This document shows, piece by piece, positions 16,252-27,866 of a DNA stretch of 43,336 bases (its first letter is position 1; each line of letters starts with the position of its first letter). The stretch comes from Muribaculaceae bacterium. Its GTDB lineage: Bacteria > Bacteroidota > Bacteroidia > Bacteroidales > Muribaculaceae. A program made the position numbers and the translations under genes. The notes beneath the pieces are model-generated. The model worked only from the letters and a program-made list of their open reading frames with translations, did not search any database and was not told where the DNA came from. The stretch spans positions 1-43,336 of the forward strand of contig JAMPBB010000005.1 of assembly GCA_023666885.1 (NCBI GenBank), in the 5' to 3' direction.

Positions 16252-17004
16252 ATGAGTACTGACAAGAAAGAAATAATACGCGTGGATTACCTCCGGCGTG
16301 AATTCATAGTGGGAGGTGAGAAGGTCAAGGCACTCAGAGGCGTTTCGTTCACCATACATGAAGGGGAATTTGTAACCATAATGGGTGCCTCCGGTTCAGG
16401 AAAGTCAACGCTGCTCAATCTGCTCGGATGCCTTGATACACCCACCTCCGGCGTGTACGAGCTTGACGGGGTGTCAGTGCAGTCCATGAGCAAGAATCAG
16501 CGTGCGGTGACACGTAACCGCAAGATAGGGTTCGTGTTTCAGAACTATAACCTCCTGCCCAAGACCACTGCCATAGAGAATGTGGAACTGCCCTTGCTGT
16601 ATAACTCATCGGTAAGCTCGAAAGAAAGGCACGAGCGGGCTATAAAGTCGCTTGAGGCGGTAGGGCTAAAGGACCGTATATATCACAAAAGCAATCAGAT
16701 GTCAGGCGGTCAGCAGCAGCGAGTAGCCATAGCCCGAGCGTTGGTAAATGATCCGGTTATAATACTGGCCGATGAAGCCACCGGTAATCTTGATACCCGT
16801 ACGTCATTCAGCATACTCACGCTGTTTCAAGAGCTTCACCGCCGTGGGCGCACCATAATATTCGTGACACACAATCCTGAGCTGTCCGATTATTCATCGC
16901 GCAACATAGTGCTGCGTGACGGCAAAGTGATTTCCGATACTTACAATGATAACCCGAAGTCGGCTCGCGAAGCCCTTGAGGCACTTCCTAAAGAAAATGA
17001 CTGA
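16252..17004 (+). CDS. ABC transporter ATPase, MacB/LolD type
   Basis: Nucleotide-binding subunit powering the exporter. The 250-residue protein has Walker A GASGSGKST (45-53), a Q-loop in FVFQNYNLLP, signature MSGGQQQRVAIARAL, Walker B VIILADEATGNLD, and the switch His in FVTHNPE. The GNLDTRTS D-loop and the size are those of the LolD/MacB family. In E. coli MacB the ATPase and permease are one chain; here they are two genes sharing one base at 17004, as is common in Bacteroidota. Confidence 0.94.
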   Translation: MSTDKKEIIRVDYLRREFIVGGEKVKALRGVSFTIHEGEFVTIMGASGSGKSTLLNLLGCLDTPTSGVYELDGVSVQSMSKNQRAVTRNRKIGFVFQNYNLLPKTTAIENVELPLLYNSSVSSKERHERAIKSLEAVGLKDRIYHKSNQMSGGQQQRVAIARALVNDPVIILADEATGNLDTRTSFSILTLFQELHRRGRTIIFVTHNPELSDYSSRNIVLRDGKVISDTYNDNPKSAREALEALPKEND

Positions 17005-18221
17005 TGAAATTTGCCAATCTTCTAAAAATAGCACTCAAGGCACTCAACAACAATAAGCTGAGATGCTTCCTCACCATGCTCGGTATCATTATAGGTGTGG
17101 CATCCGTCATAACTATGCTTGCCATAGGACAAGGCTCCAAAAACAGCATCAAGGAGCAGATATCCGAAATGGGGTCGAATATGATAATGGTGCATCCGGG
17201 CAACATGCAGCGTGGCGGCGTAAGGCAGAGTGCTGATGACATGCAGACACTTGAGGTGGCCGATTATGAAGCACTTCGGTCGGTGCCCGGTGTGGCTGCC
17301 ATATCGCCGTCCGTAAATTCCGGCGGACAGCTTGTGAACGGTAACAATAACTATCCCTCCACCATATACGGTATAACGCCTGACTATCTGGATATACGTA
17401 AGCTGAAAGTCAAGGACGGCTCAATGTTTACTGACCATGACATACAGACGGCTGCCAAGGTATGTGTGCTGGGTAAGACGGTAGTAGATAATCTGTTTCC
17501 TAACGGAGAAGATCCCGTAGGTCGGGTGGTCCGCTTCGGCAAGATTCCCATGACGGTGATAGGCGTACTTGAATCAAAAGGCACCAACTCTATGGGTATG
17601 GACCAGGATGACGTAGTGCTCGCCCCATATACTACCGTTATGAAACGCATTCTGGCCATTGACTACATTCAGGGGCTCTATGCAAGCGCTGTAGATGAAG
17701 GTCAGACGGAGGAAACCATTGACGCCATATCGGAGGTGCTGCGTACGCGCCACAAGATAAAACCGGGCGATGATGATGACTTTGAGATACGCTCGCAGCA
17801 GGAACTGAGTGAAATGATGAATTCCACTTCGGATATGATGACGGTGCTGTTGGCCTGTATAGCCGGTATATCGCTTCTGGTGGGCGGTATAGGCATCATG
17901 AACATCATGTTTGTGTCAGTGACCGAGCGTACGCGTGAGATAGGACTGCGCATGTCCATAGGTGCCAGAGGCATCGACATACTCTCGCAGTTTCTGATCG
18001 AGGCTGTAATAATCAGCGTCACCGGTGGCGTAATAGGTATAATAATAGGTATGCTGGCGTCGTGGCTCGTGACGGTTATAGCGCACTGGCCTGTATATAT
18101 ACAGATGTATTCAGTGGTGCTGTCGTTTGCCGTATGTACCATTACCGGAGTGTTCTTCGGATGGTATCCGGCCAAGAAAGCCTCAAGCCTTGACCCCATA
18201 GAGGCCATAAGGTACGAATAA
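17004..18221 (+). CDS. MacB-type ABC transporter permease (FtsX domain)
   Basis: Membrane subunit of the exporter. The 405-residue protein has TM1 near 17-42 (MLGIIIGVASVITMLAIGQG), a large periplasmic MacB_PCD domain at about 45-250, then three C-terminal segments of the FtsX fold, starting with ACIAGISLLVGGIGIMNIMFVSVTERTREIGLR broken across the family hallmark ERTREIGLR. It ends PAKKASSLDPIEAIRYE, the typical MacB/FtsX tail. It is last in the operon, with a strong hairpin terminator 44 bp downstream. Confidence 0.94.
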   Translation: MKFANLLKIALKALNNNKLRCFLTMLGIIIGVASVITMLAIGQGSKNSIKEQISEMGSNMIMVHPGNMQRGGVRQSADDMQTLEVADYEALRSVPGVAAISPSVNSGGQLVNGNNNYPSTIYGITPDYLDIRKLKVKDGSMFTDHDIQTAAKVCVLGKTVVDNLFPNGEDPVGRVVRFGKIPMTVIGVLESKGTNSMGMDQDDVVLAPYTTVMKRILAIDYIQGLYASAVDEGQTEETIDAISEVLRTRHKIKPGDDDDFEIRSQQELSEMMNSTSDMMTVLLACIAGISLLVGGIGIMNIMFVSVTERTREIGLRMSIGARGIDILSQFLIEAVIISVTGGVIGIIIGMLASWLVTVIAHWPVYIQMYSVVLSFAVCTITGVFFGWYPAKKASSLDPIEAIRYE

Positions 18222-18264
18222 GTGCCGGACGCCTCATCAGGCCATAAGGAGTAATTATGACAAT

Positions 18265-18302
18265 AAAAACGGCCATGCCTCTGTAGGGGCTTGGCCGTTT
18301 TT
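18265..18302 (+). terminator. Rho-independent terminator of the macAB operon
   Basis: Arms AAAAACGGCCA (18265-18275) and TGGCCGTTTTT (18292-18302) pair over 11 bp, and inner GCC/GGC pairs extend the stem. The 3' side ends in a T run, so it can work in both directions, also for the ferredoxin gene ending at 18361. Confidence 0.85.
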
Positions 18303-18360
18303 ATGTGGCGTCCGTTAGGCGGAAACGCCATTGTTTCTGAATCTTTCGCTATGCTGATGC

Positions 18361-18531
18361 TTAGTCAGGAAGTATGATAGCTTCGCTGGGGCAAACTTCT
18401 GCACATGAACCGCACTCTATGCAGGTGTCGGGGTCGATGTGGTAGATTTCGCCTTCTGAGATAGCCTCAACGGGGCATACGGGCAGACATGTGCCGCAAG
18501 CAACGCAGTTGTCAGTGATTAAATAAGCCAT
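18361..18531 (-). CDS. 2[4Fe-4S] bacterial-type ferredoxin (56 aa)
   Basis: Small electron carrier. The 56-residue protein starts MAYLITDNC and has two cluster motifs: CVACGTCLPVCP and CIECGSCAEVCP, the clostridial ferredoxin pattern (CxxCxxCxxxCP twice). It ends AIILPD. It has its own promoter (-7 box at 18575-18583) and lies just downstream of the 2-oxoacid:ferredoxin oxidoreductase operon on the same strand. It is a natural candidate for that enzyme's electron acceptor, though other partners are possible. The start is unambiguous; upstream codons lead into the leader. Confidence 0.93.
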   Translation of the reverse strand: MAYLITDNCVACGTCLPVCPVEAISEGEIYHIDPDTCIECGSCAEVCPSEAIILPD

Positions 18532-18574
18532 GATTTGATTTGATAATTAATGAATGAACTTGTTATTTGATGGC

Positions 18575-18603
18575 GCAAATTTAATGGTTTTTGATAAAAA
18601 CCA
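18575..18603 (-). promoter_or_regulatory. Ferredoxin promoter with a palindromic operator-like element
   Basis: The -7 box TAAATTTGC (minus, 18583-18575) is immediately preceded by a perfect 8-bp inverted repeat, TGGTTTTT-GAT-AAAAACCA (18585-18603), in the -33/-7 spacer. The palindrome could be an operator. It could instead help end transcription from the oxidoreductase operon upstream. Confidence 0.45.
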
Positions 18604-18632
18604 CATCATTATATGGCGGATTTTTTGAAAAA

Positions 18633-19169
18633 TTATTTCACAAGCTCCATACCTTTCACTATGGCTTCACGATTGAGCGGAAGCAGGTGGTGGTGTCGTT
18701 CAGGGAGGGCTTTCTTTAATCCGGCCATTACGGAGTCAATGGACACCAACGGACGTATCTTCAGCAGTGCGCCGAGTACTATCATGTTGTAAGTCTTGGA
18801 GTTTTTCATATCAAATGTGGCCTCCATGGCGTCAACACGGTACACGTTTATGTCAGTACGTACCGGAGCTCGGTGTATGCCGTAAGAGTCATATATCAGG
18901 GTGCCTCCGGGCTTTACTGCGTTCTCGAACTTATCAAGGCTCTGCTGGTTCAGTATCACGGCCGTGTCAAAGGAGTTGAGTACGGGAGAGCTGATAGGTG
19001 AGTCACTGAGTATGACGGTGACATTGGCCGTGCCTCCACGCTGTTCGGGGCCGTAGGAGGGCATCCATGTTATCTCGAGGTCATCGATAAGTCCGGCATA
19101 AGCCAGAATCTTGCCCATGGACAGTACGCCCTGACCGCCGAACCCGGCTATTATAATCTCTTCTTTCAT
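18633..19169 (-). CDS. 2-oxoacid:ferredoxin oxidoreductase gamma subunit
   Basis: Gamma subunit of a KOR/VOR-type enzyme that oxidatively decarboxylates a 2-oxoacid (2-oxoglutarate or branched-chain) to acyl-CoA, reducing ferredoxin. The 178 residues fit the family. Seen: EEIIIAGFGGQGVLSMGKILAYAG at the N-terminus (fold core, broken here), WMPSYGPEQRGGTANVTVILSD, and LNQQSLDKFE. The ATG overlaps the beta-subunit stop by 4 nt. Order delta-alpha-beta-gamma matches Bacteroidales loci annotated as VorB/KorB-like. Substrate cannot be told from sequence. Confidence 0.92.
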   Translation of the reverse strand: MKEEIIIAGFGGQGVLSMGKILAYAGLIDDLEITWMPSYGPEQRGGTANVTVILSDSPISSPVLNSFDTAVILNQQSLDKFENAVKPGGTLIYDSYGIHRAPVRTDINVYRVDAMEATFDMKNSKTYNMIVLGALLKIRPLVSIDSVMAGLKKALPERHHHLLPLNREAIVKGMELVK

Positions 19170-19933
19170 TGTCTTGCGGTATTTTTAAGGTCGCCTAAGG
19201 GATATGCGGGGAACATATGCTCTACCATCCATTCATTGGCTTTGGCAGGGCTCATTTTCCATCCGCTGCTGCATGTGCTCACTATCTCTACTACTGAGGT
19301 GCCGCGTCCCTCCATAGAGTTGCGGAACGCTTCTTTGATGGCCGCTTTGGCTCGGCGTACGGCGGCAGGAGTGTGTACGGCCTGACGTGTCACTAAGCAT
19401 GTGCCCGGCAGTTCGGCAAGCAGATTGCTTATCTTGAGCGGGTATCCGTTAAGATCCACACGGCGTCCGTAGGGGGTGGTGGCCGTCACCATGCCTTCAA
19501 GCGTAGTGGGTGCCATCTGTCCGCCGGTCATACCGTATATGGCGTTGTTTATAAATATTATGGCTATATTTTCGCCTCGGTTGGCGGCATGAATGGTTTC
19601 AGCCGTACCTATTGCAGCGAGGTCGCCGTCGCCCTGATATGTAAATACCATGCGCGTAGGGTCAAGGCGCTTGCAGGCAGTGGCCACTGCCGGAGCGCGT
19701 CCATGGGCGGCCTCTACCCAGTCAATGTCTATGTATGAGTAAGCAAATACGGCACATCCCACAGGGGCTATGCCTATAGCTATATGCTGGAGATTCATTT
19801 CTTCAAGCACCTCGGCCACAAGCTTATGTACCACTCCGTGTGAGCATCCCGGGCAGTAGTGCATATGCTTGTCGTTGAGTAGGCTCGGTTTCCGGTATAC
19901 TTTGTTTTCCGGTTTCTTTATGAAGTCTGACAT
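19166..19933 (-). CDS. 2-oxoacid:ferredoxin oxidoreductase beta subunit (TPP-binding)
   Basis: Thiamine-pyrophosphate subunit. The 255-residue protein has HYCPGCSHGVVHKL near residue 27, the TPP/Mg motif GDGDLAAIGTAETIHAANRGENI with the downstream NNAIYGMTGGQMAPTT, and an ending typical of KorB (about 250-280 residues). The Cys pair in CPGCSHG and the size are those of the four-subunit KOR/VOR class. It overlaps the gamma subunit by 4 nt and lies 26 bp after alpha. Confidence 0.93.
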   Translation of the reverse strand: MSDFIKKPENKVYRKPSLLNDKHMHYCPGCSHGVVHKLVAEVLEEMNLQHIAIGIAPVGCAVFAYSYIDIDWVEAAHGRAPAVATACKRLDPTRMVFTYQGDGDLAAIGTAETIHAANRGENIAIIFINNAIYGMTGGQMAPTTLEGMVTATTPYGRRVDLNGYPLKISNLLAELPGTCLVTRQAVHTPAAVRRAKAAIKEAFRNSMEGRGTSVVEIVSTCSSGWKMSPAKANEWMVEHMFPAYPLGDLKNTARQ

Positions 19934-19959
19934 GAGGATAGTCTTTGGATTCTGAGTGG

Positions 19960-21057
19960 TTAGGATTGTGACGGTGCTGTGCCGAAGTGAGAGTGGAATG
20001 CGTCAAGCACTTGTGACGGGTCAGGGACTATGCCGCCCATGCGCCCGAAGTGGTACACGGGCATTTCCGATCCGGTGGCAAGCCGCACGTCCTGTATCAT
20101 CTGTCCGGCGTTCAATTCCACTACCAGTATGCCCCTGACGTTACGTGACAGGCGTGCTATCTCCTTGTAGGGGAACGGCCACAGTGTGATGGGGCGGATA
20201 AGGCCTATGCGTATGCCCTGTGAGCGGGCTTCCTCTATGGCCTTTAGGCAGATACGGGCCATGGATCCGAAAGCCACCATGAGGTATTCGGCATCATCAG
20301 TATAGTATTCCTGATAGCGTACCTCAGCCTCCTCTATGGCAGCGTATGTGCGCTGGAAGCGCTCATTGTTCTTCTCCATGACGGCGCTGTCAAGCTCAAG
20401 GGTGGTGACTATGTTGGGCTGACGTGTTTCAGGGCGTCCGCTCACGGCCCACGGGCACTGCAGGGCTATCTCCTCGGCTGTACGGCGAGGACGCTGCGGC
20501 GGGAGAACTACTTTCTCCATCATCTGGCCTACTACACCGTCGGCCAAAAGCATAGCCGGGGTGCGATACTTAAATGCCAGGTCAAAACCGAGTCCTACAA
20601 AGTCGGCCATCTCCTGTACTGTGGCCGGAGCAAGTACTATATAGTGGTAGTCGCCATGGCCGCCTCCACGGGTGGCTTGGAAATAGTCGCTCTGCGACGG
20701 ATGTATGGTGCCGAGTCCGGGGCCTCCACGCATTACGTTCACTACGAGTGCGGGCAGCTCGCCTGCAGCTATGTACGACAGCCCTTCCTGCATAAGGCTT
20801 ATGCCCGGGCTTGAGGATGAGGTCATGACGGCCTTTCCCATGGCGGCTCCTCCGTATACCATGTTTATTGATGCCACTTCACTTTCGGCCTGTAGCACCA
20901 CCATTCCGGTGGTTTCCCACGGCATGAGCGCTTCAAGGGTTTCAAGCACTTCACTCTGTGGCGTTATTGGGTAACCGAAGTAGCCGTCAACGCCATAGCG
21001 CACAGCGGCGTGAGCTATGGCCTCGTTGCCTTTCATCAGTTTAGTCTCTTCTTTCAT
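19960..21057 (-). CDS. 2-oxoacid:ferredoxin oxidoreductase alpha subunit (VorB/KorA-like)
   Basis: Pyruvate:ferredoxin-oxidoreductase-type alpha chain, contributing the active-site pocket. The 365-residue protein has LMKGNEAIAHAAVRYGVDGYFGYPITPQSE (seen at 7-37; key residues G-YPITP-SE), ESEVASINMVYGGAAMGKAVMTSSSSPG, and RGGPGLGTIHPSQSDYFQATRGGGHGDY, all standard for the family. The C-terminal domain includes VVELNAGQMIQDVR. The length agrees with VorB-type annotations. It is 40 bp behind the delta ferredoxin subunit. Confidence 0.93.
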   Translation of the reverse strand: MKEETKLMKGNEAIAHAAVRYGVDGYFGYPITPQSEVLETLEALMPWETTGMVVLQAESEVASINMVYGGAAMGKAVMTSSSSPGISLMQEGLSYIAAGELPALVVNVMRGGPGLGTIHPSQSDYFQATRGGGHGDYHYIVLAPATVQEMADFVGLGFDLAFKYRTPAMLLADGVVGQMMEKVVLPPQRPRRTAEEIALQCPWAVSGRPETRQPNIVTTLELDSAVMEKNNERFQRTYAAIEEAEVRYQEYYTDDAEYLMVAFGSMARICLKAIEEARSQGIRIGLIRPITLWPFPYKEIARLSRNVRGILVVELNAGQMIQDVRLATGSEMPVYHFGRMGGIVPDPSQVLDAFHSHFGTAPSQS

Positions 21058-21097
21058 ATGATGAGGTTGGGGTTGCTTGTTTTGATTCAGTAGCGGG

Positions 21098-21328
21098 CTA
21101 TTTCTCTATCACACGGTACACGTCTATGCATCCGTCAGGGCATACAAGAGCGCACGATGCGCATCCTATGCACTGATCCGGTGCCACGGTATATGCAAAA
21201 TGATAGCCACGATTGTTGACTTCTTTGGGCTGGAGAGCAAGTACCTGAGTGGGACATGCCACCACACACAGGTCGCATCCTTTGCAGCGCTCGGTGTTAA
21301 TCTCCACAGCTCCTTTCACGTTTGCCAT
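21098..21328 (-). CDS. 2-oxoacid:ferredoxin oxidoreductase delta subunit (2[4Fe-4S])
   Basis: Ferredoxin-like subunit carrying electrons out of the complex. The 76-residue protein has two clusters in CKGCDLCVVACP and CIGCASCALVCP, preceded by VEINTERC. It is the first gene of the four-subunit operon. A -7 box TATATTTGC lies 25 bp before the ATG at 21328. It is distinct from the free 56-residue ferredoxin at 18361-18531: longer inter-cluster loop, and part of the enzyme operon. Confidence 0.94.
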   Translation of the reverse strand: MANVKGAVEINTERCKGCDLCVVACPTQVLALQPKEVNNRGYHFAYTVAPDQCIGCASCALVCPDGCIDVYRVIEK

Positions 21329-21352
21329 GCTTTTTATGTTTTTTTAGTTATT

Positions 21353-21361
21353 GCAAATATA
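21353..21361 (-). promoter_or_regulatory. -7 box of the 2-oxoacid:ferredoxin oxidoreductase operon
   Basis: Minus strand TATATTTGC, preceded by a TTTG at about 18 bp spacing (slightly short). The A/T-rich spacer between the two boxes is clear. Confidence 0.6.
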
Positions 21362-21434
21362 TATAAACTTTTTGCAATACAAAATGATTTAACACAAGCT
21401 TAACGAATGGCACAAAGGGGGCTAAAATGTGCCG

Positions 21435-22748
21435 TCAGCGGCGCAGCTGTGTCACACGCACTTTTTTACCCTTTATTCGGGCTTCATTGGCGGCTTTGGC
21501 CGTGTCCCGGGCTTTGGCTGCGGGCACGGCTACGAGGGCGCTGTGGTCACGCAGTGATATCATGCCCACTTCATCCGGAGCAAGTCCGCATTGGGCTATG
21601 AGAAAGCCTGCTATGTCACCGCGTGATATCTTGTCTTTTTTTCCGGAGGCAAAATATAGAGTGGCGTTGTGGGCTGTAATAGGGGTGTCGGATGTTCCGG
21701 TGGGCGCGTACGAGCGGCTGAACCGTATGTATTCGGGTATATTGTCAGCTTCGGAAGTTATGACATATATGGCACCTGAGGCATCCTGACGTGCGGTACG
21801 TCCGTTTCGGTGAGTCCATGCTTCCTCGGATACGGGCATGTGGTAATGTATTACGGCGTTAACCCCTTCTATGTCCAGTCCGCGTGCCGCAAGGTCGGTG
21901 GCCACGAGTATGGGAGCCGATCCGTTGGCCAGCATGTCAACGGCGTTCTGCCTGTCGGCCTGCTCTAATCCGCCATGATACAGTGCTGCGGGCAGATGAG
22001 CCGATTTCAGGGCAGTGTACACGCGCTCGGTGCTTTCGCGGTGGCCGGTGAATATTATAACCTTGCCGTCAGGCAGTGATTTTAACAGGTCTATGAGTGT
22101 GGTGAGTTTGTCACGTGCAGGACTTTCCACTTGCACTATGCTCATACGGCTTGCCGGACGCGTACAGGAACTTTCTATCAATTCAGGCTTGGCACTGCCA
22201 AGGTAGTCCGGCAGTACGTCAAGTTTAGTGGCCGATGTCAGCAGTACGCGTTCCGGGTGTCCTGTCCGTGAGGCTATCCGGCGCATTTCCCGGTCAAACC
22301 CCAGCTCGAGCATCTTGTCATATTCATCAAGCACAAGAGTGCTTATATGTGATATGTCAAGGTTAGAGCGGTGCAGATGGTCAAGCAGTCGGCCCGGTGT
22401 GGCCACAATTATGTCCGGAACCGATGACAGGGAACGCGATTCCTCAATCATGGCGTGGCCGCCGTACAGAGCCACGGTGCGGTGGCCGGAGGCTATGCGG
22501 CGTATCACCTCGGTGGTCTGTAGCACAAGCTCTCGCGAGGGCGCTTCTATCACGGCTTGCACACGTCCGCATGGAGGCTTGAGCATAGTAAGCATATTGG
22601 CTGCGAATGCTATGGTCTTGCCTGACCCGGTAGGGGCTATCAGGACAGTGAGTGGTGATGAAGCTGACAGCATGGCCGCCTGCATAGGGTTGAGAGCCTT
22701 TATGCCGGTACGGGCGCAGATATGAGCCGGAATTTCTGATGTCTTCAT
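21435..22748 (-). CDS. DEAD-box RNA helicase, DbpA-like
   Basis: ATP-dependent RNA helicase, probably in ribosome assembly. The 437-residue protein has the Q-motif region (GIKALNPMQ), Walker A APTGSGKT (38-45), motif Ib (ATPGRLLDH), motif II DEYD (141-144, Tyr replacing Ala), SAT in LLTSATK, VIFTGHREST, ATDLAARGLDIEGV, and HRNGRTARQD. The C-terminal 75 residues (IAGFLIAQCGLAPDEVGMIS broken here) resemble the DbpA RNA-binding domain (PF03880), which targets 23S rRNA hairpin 92 in E. coli. The gene starts 15 bp after the Crp-family regulator and is probably co-transcribed with it. Confidence 0.92.
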   Translation of the reverse strand: MKTSEIPAHICARTGIKALNPMQAAMLSASSPLTVLIAPTGSGKTIAFAANMLTMLKPPCGRVQAVIEAPSRELVLQTTEVIRRIASGHRTVALYGGHAMIEESRSLSSVPDIIVATPGRLLDHLHRSNLDISHISTLVLDEYDKMLELGFDREMRRIASRTGHPERVLLTSATKLDVLPDYLGSAKPELIESSCTRPASRMSIVQVESPARDKLTTLIDLLKSLPDGKVIIFTGHRESTERVYTALKSAHLPAALYHGGLEQADRQNAVDMLANGSAPILVATDLAARGLDIEGVNAVIHYHMPVSEEAWTHRNGRTARQDASGAIYVITSEADNIPEYIRFSRSYAPTGTSDTPITAHNATLYFASGKKDKISRGDIAGFLIAQCGLAPDEVGMISLRDHSALVAVPAAKARDTAKAANEARIKGKKVRVTQLRR

Positions 22749-22763
22749 GGTGGGGGGTAGCTA

Positions 22764-23462
22764 TCAGCCGAATTTGCTGACTTTGCGCAGCATGGGTTCG
22801 TTTATGATCTTTATCTGGCGCCCGTCCACCACTATTATATGCTCATTGACAAATGCGGTGAGGGTGCGTATGGCATTTGACGTGGTCATGTTTGAAAGGT
22901 TGGCCAGATCCTCGCGTGCCATATATATGCGTATGGTCACACCGTCCTCTTCATATCCGTAGTGGTCCTTAAGATCCATCAGAGCCTCGGCCAGACGTCC
23001 GCGGATATGCTTCTGCGTGAGGTTCACTATACGGGTGTCCGATGTACCCAGATTCATGGACAGCTCGCGTATGAAGAACCACGCTACGGAGCGGTTATTG
23101 TCAATGAGGTCACGCACCACGGACATTGGTATGGTGCCCAGTGATGACGGCTCCATGGCGGCAGCCGTGTGCACGTAAGGCTCGCCGGCAAAGTAGGCGC
23201 GATAACCGAAATACTGGACCGGACGCACAAGCCTTATTATCTGCTGTCGGCCGCCTACACCGTCCTTATACAGCTTGGTCTTGCCTTTAAGCAGGCACCA
23301 TAGATATTCCGGATCCTCACGCTCGGCGTAAATAATCTGGTTCTTTTTAAAGTGGTGTATTTGGAAATTGTCCACTATGAGCCTTTTCTCATCGCCTGTG
23401 AGAACCGTCCATATTGCCGACATGTCTTCGGCCATAACTTTGACAAGTGCGTCCTTAATCAT
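22764..23462 (-). CDS. Crp/Fnr-family transcriptional regulator
   Basis: The 232-residue protein has a cyclic-nucleotide-binding-like beta-roll at about 25-125 (FKKNQIIYAEREDPEYLWCLLKGKTKLYKDG in part) and a long dimerisation helix. A C-terminal winged HTH at about 160-225 follows, with MAREDLANLSNMTTSNAIRTLTAF as the recognition region. No N-terminal Cys cluster is present, so it is not an oxygen-sensing FNR. The ligand is unknown; this subgroup is common in Bacteroidota. It has its own well-formed promoter behind the terminator of the GH2 gene and is followed by the helicase gene at 15 bp. Confidence 0.9.
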   Translation of the reverse strand: MIKDALVKVMAEDMSAIWTVLTGDEKRLIVDNFQIHHFKKNQIIYAEREDPEYLWCLLKGKTKLYKDGVGGRQQIIRLVRPVQYFGYRAYFAGEPYVHTAAAMEPSSLGTIPMSVVRDLIDNNRSVAWFFIRELSMNLGTSDTRIVNLTQKHIRGRLAEALMDLKDHYGYEEDGVTIRIYMAREDLANLSNMTTSNAIRTLTAFVNEHIIVVDGRQIKIINEPMLRKVSKFG

Positions 23463-23532
23463 AAACTGTACCCTCGGATATAATTGTGTGTTCTATGTGT
23501 AGAGATGTATAACTATGTTATAAAACACAGCT

Positions 23533-23563
23533 GCAAAGTTAGTACATTTATTTTATTATACAA
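23533..23563 (-). promoter_or_regulatory. Promoter of the Crp-family regulator
   Basis: Minus strand TTG (23563-23561), 19-bp spacer, TAACTTTGC (23541-23533): a full Bacteroidota consensus 71 bp before the ATG. The -33 box abuts the upstream gene's terminator stem. Confidence 0.7.
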
Positions 23564-23566
23564 TGA

Positions 23567-23607
23567 AGGCCTCCTGAAGAGCTGTAAAGTAATGCTTCAG
23601 GAGGCCT
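23567..23607 (-). terminator. Terminator of the GH2 gene
   Basis: Perfect 13-bp arms AGGCCTCCTGAAG (23567-23579) and CTTCAGGAGGCCT (23595-23607) with a 15-nt loop, 36 bp after the GH2 stop. On the minus strand it is followed by TCATTG, so the T run is weak. Confidence 0.8.
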
Positions 23608-23642
23608 CGGGCTATAGGAGCTACCCGCACATGGGGTCAGTG

Positions 23643-27337
<3,695 letters not shown>

Positions 27338-27436
27338 CCCGCATTTTATGCAGATATATCATACCCATATTTCCTATCCCGCTTTATGGGTTGAGGTGAT
27401 ATTCTTGATGTTGTCATAACATTACGGGCAGATATA

Positions 27437-27468
27437 TTGTTGTTGTAATACAATTATAGTATATTTGC
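27437..27468 (+). promoter_or_regulatory. Promoter and candidate autoregulatory operator of the RHH gene
   Basis: TTG (27437-27439), 20-bp spacer, TATATTTGC (27460-27468). A perfect inverted repeat TTGTA-A-TACAA (27443-27453) lies inside the spacer, where an autorepressing ribbon-helix-helix protein would be expected to bind. Confidence 0.6.
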
Positions 27469-27487
27469 AGCACAAAAGATCAGAAAT

Positions 27488-27745
27488 ATGAGCATAGCAT
27501 TGACAAAGAAAAATCAGAGTTTTCGCTTACCGGTGGAGTTGATTGAAAGACTGAAGTTTATGGCAAAACGTCAGAATCGCAGCCTAAATAACTTTGTGGA
27601 AACATTGTTATTGGATGCGGCTTACTTTGAACCGAATGAAGTGACAAAAGCGTCCATGAGGGAAGCGGAGAGTGGCGCATTGCGTGATGTGCCTGAAATA
27701 GATACATCTTCAGTGGAGGCGATGATTAAATCTATGGGATTATGA
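27488..27745 (+). CDS. Ribbon-helix-helix (CopG/Arc-like) protein, probable orphan antitoxin
   Basis: An 85-residue protein. The beta-strand QSFRLPVELIERLKFMAKRQ (8-27) followed by NRSLNNFVETLLLDAAY is the RHH pattern: alternating residues, helix, turn, helix. The acidic C-terminal 40 residues (NEVTKASMREAESGALRD... SVEAMIKSMGL) look like a toxin-neutralising tail of Bacteroidales type II antitoxins. Its stop overlaps an ATG by 4 nt (ATGA), the usual coupling to a toxin gene. However, that second frame stops after 19 codons, so no intact toxin is present. It is flanked by 15-bp direct repeats and carries a palindrome in its promoter spacer. Confidence 0.82.
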   Translation: MSIALTKKNQSFRLPVELIERLKFMAKRQNRSLNNFVETLLLDAAYFEPNEVTKASMREAESGALRDVPEIDTSSVEAMIKSMGL

Positions 27746-27801
27746 AAAGGCTTAACGCTCTTAAGGTATTTGTTGAGGAAGGATATAGTAAAAAAGAATA
27801 G
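27742..27801 (+). pseudogene. 19-codon relic overlapping the RHH gene stop
   Basis: Begins ATG AAA AGG with an ATGA overlap to the RHH gene, reads MKRLNALKVFVEEGYSKKE and stops at TAG. In the same frame TAG and TAA follow within 45 nt. The position is that of the toxin in antitoxin-toxin operons, so this may be what remains of one; no toxin motif is visible. It could instead be a genuine micro-ORF. The right copy of the 15-bp repeat covers its codons 4-8. Confidence 0.4.
27751..27765 (+). repeat. 15-bp direct repeat, right copy
   Basis: CTTAACGCTCTTAAG, identical to 27323-27337. It lies inside the 19-codon relic. Confidence 0.85.
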
Positions 27802-27866
27802 GTTAGAAAATTGAGTCTGTAGGGTGTAAACAGCCGTTAAATCGGGCTTTCGAATCCGAAAAGAAT

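Noticed and set aside
17702-18331. 209-codon minus-strand open frame running past the macB permease
   Set aside because: Mostly antisense to the permease and then crosses its terminator; no recognisable motif.
27837-27860. tRNA T-arm-like stretch (CTTTCGAATCC) behind the RHH relic, possible attachment-site remnant
   Set aside because: The flanking bases do not pair as a T-stem, and no acceptor or CCA end follows; probably coincidence.
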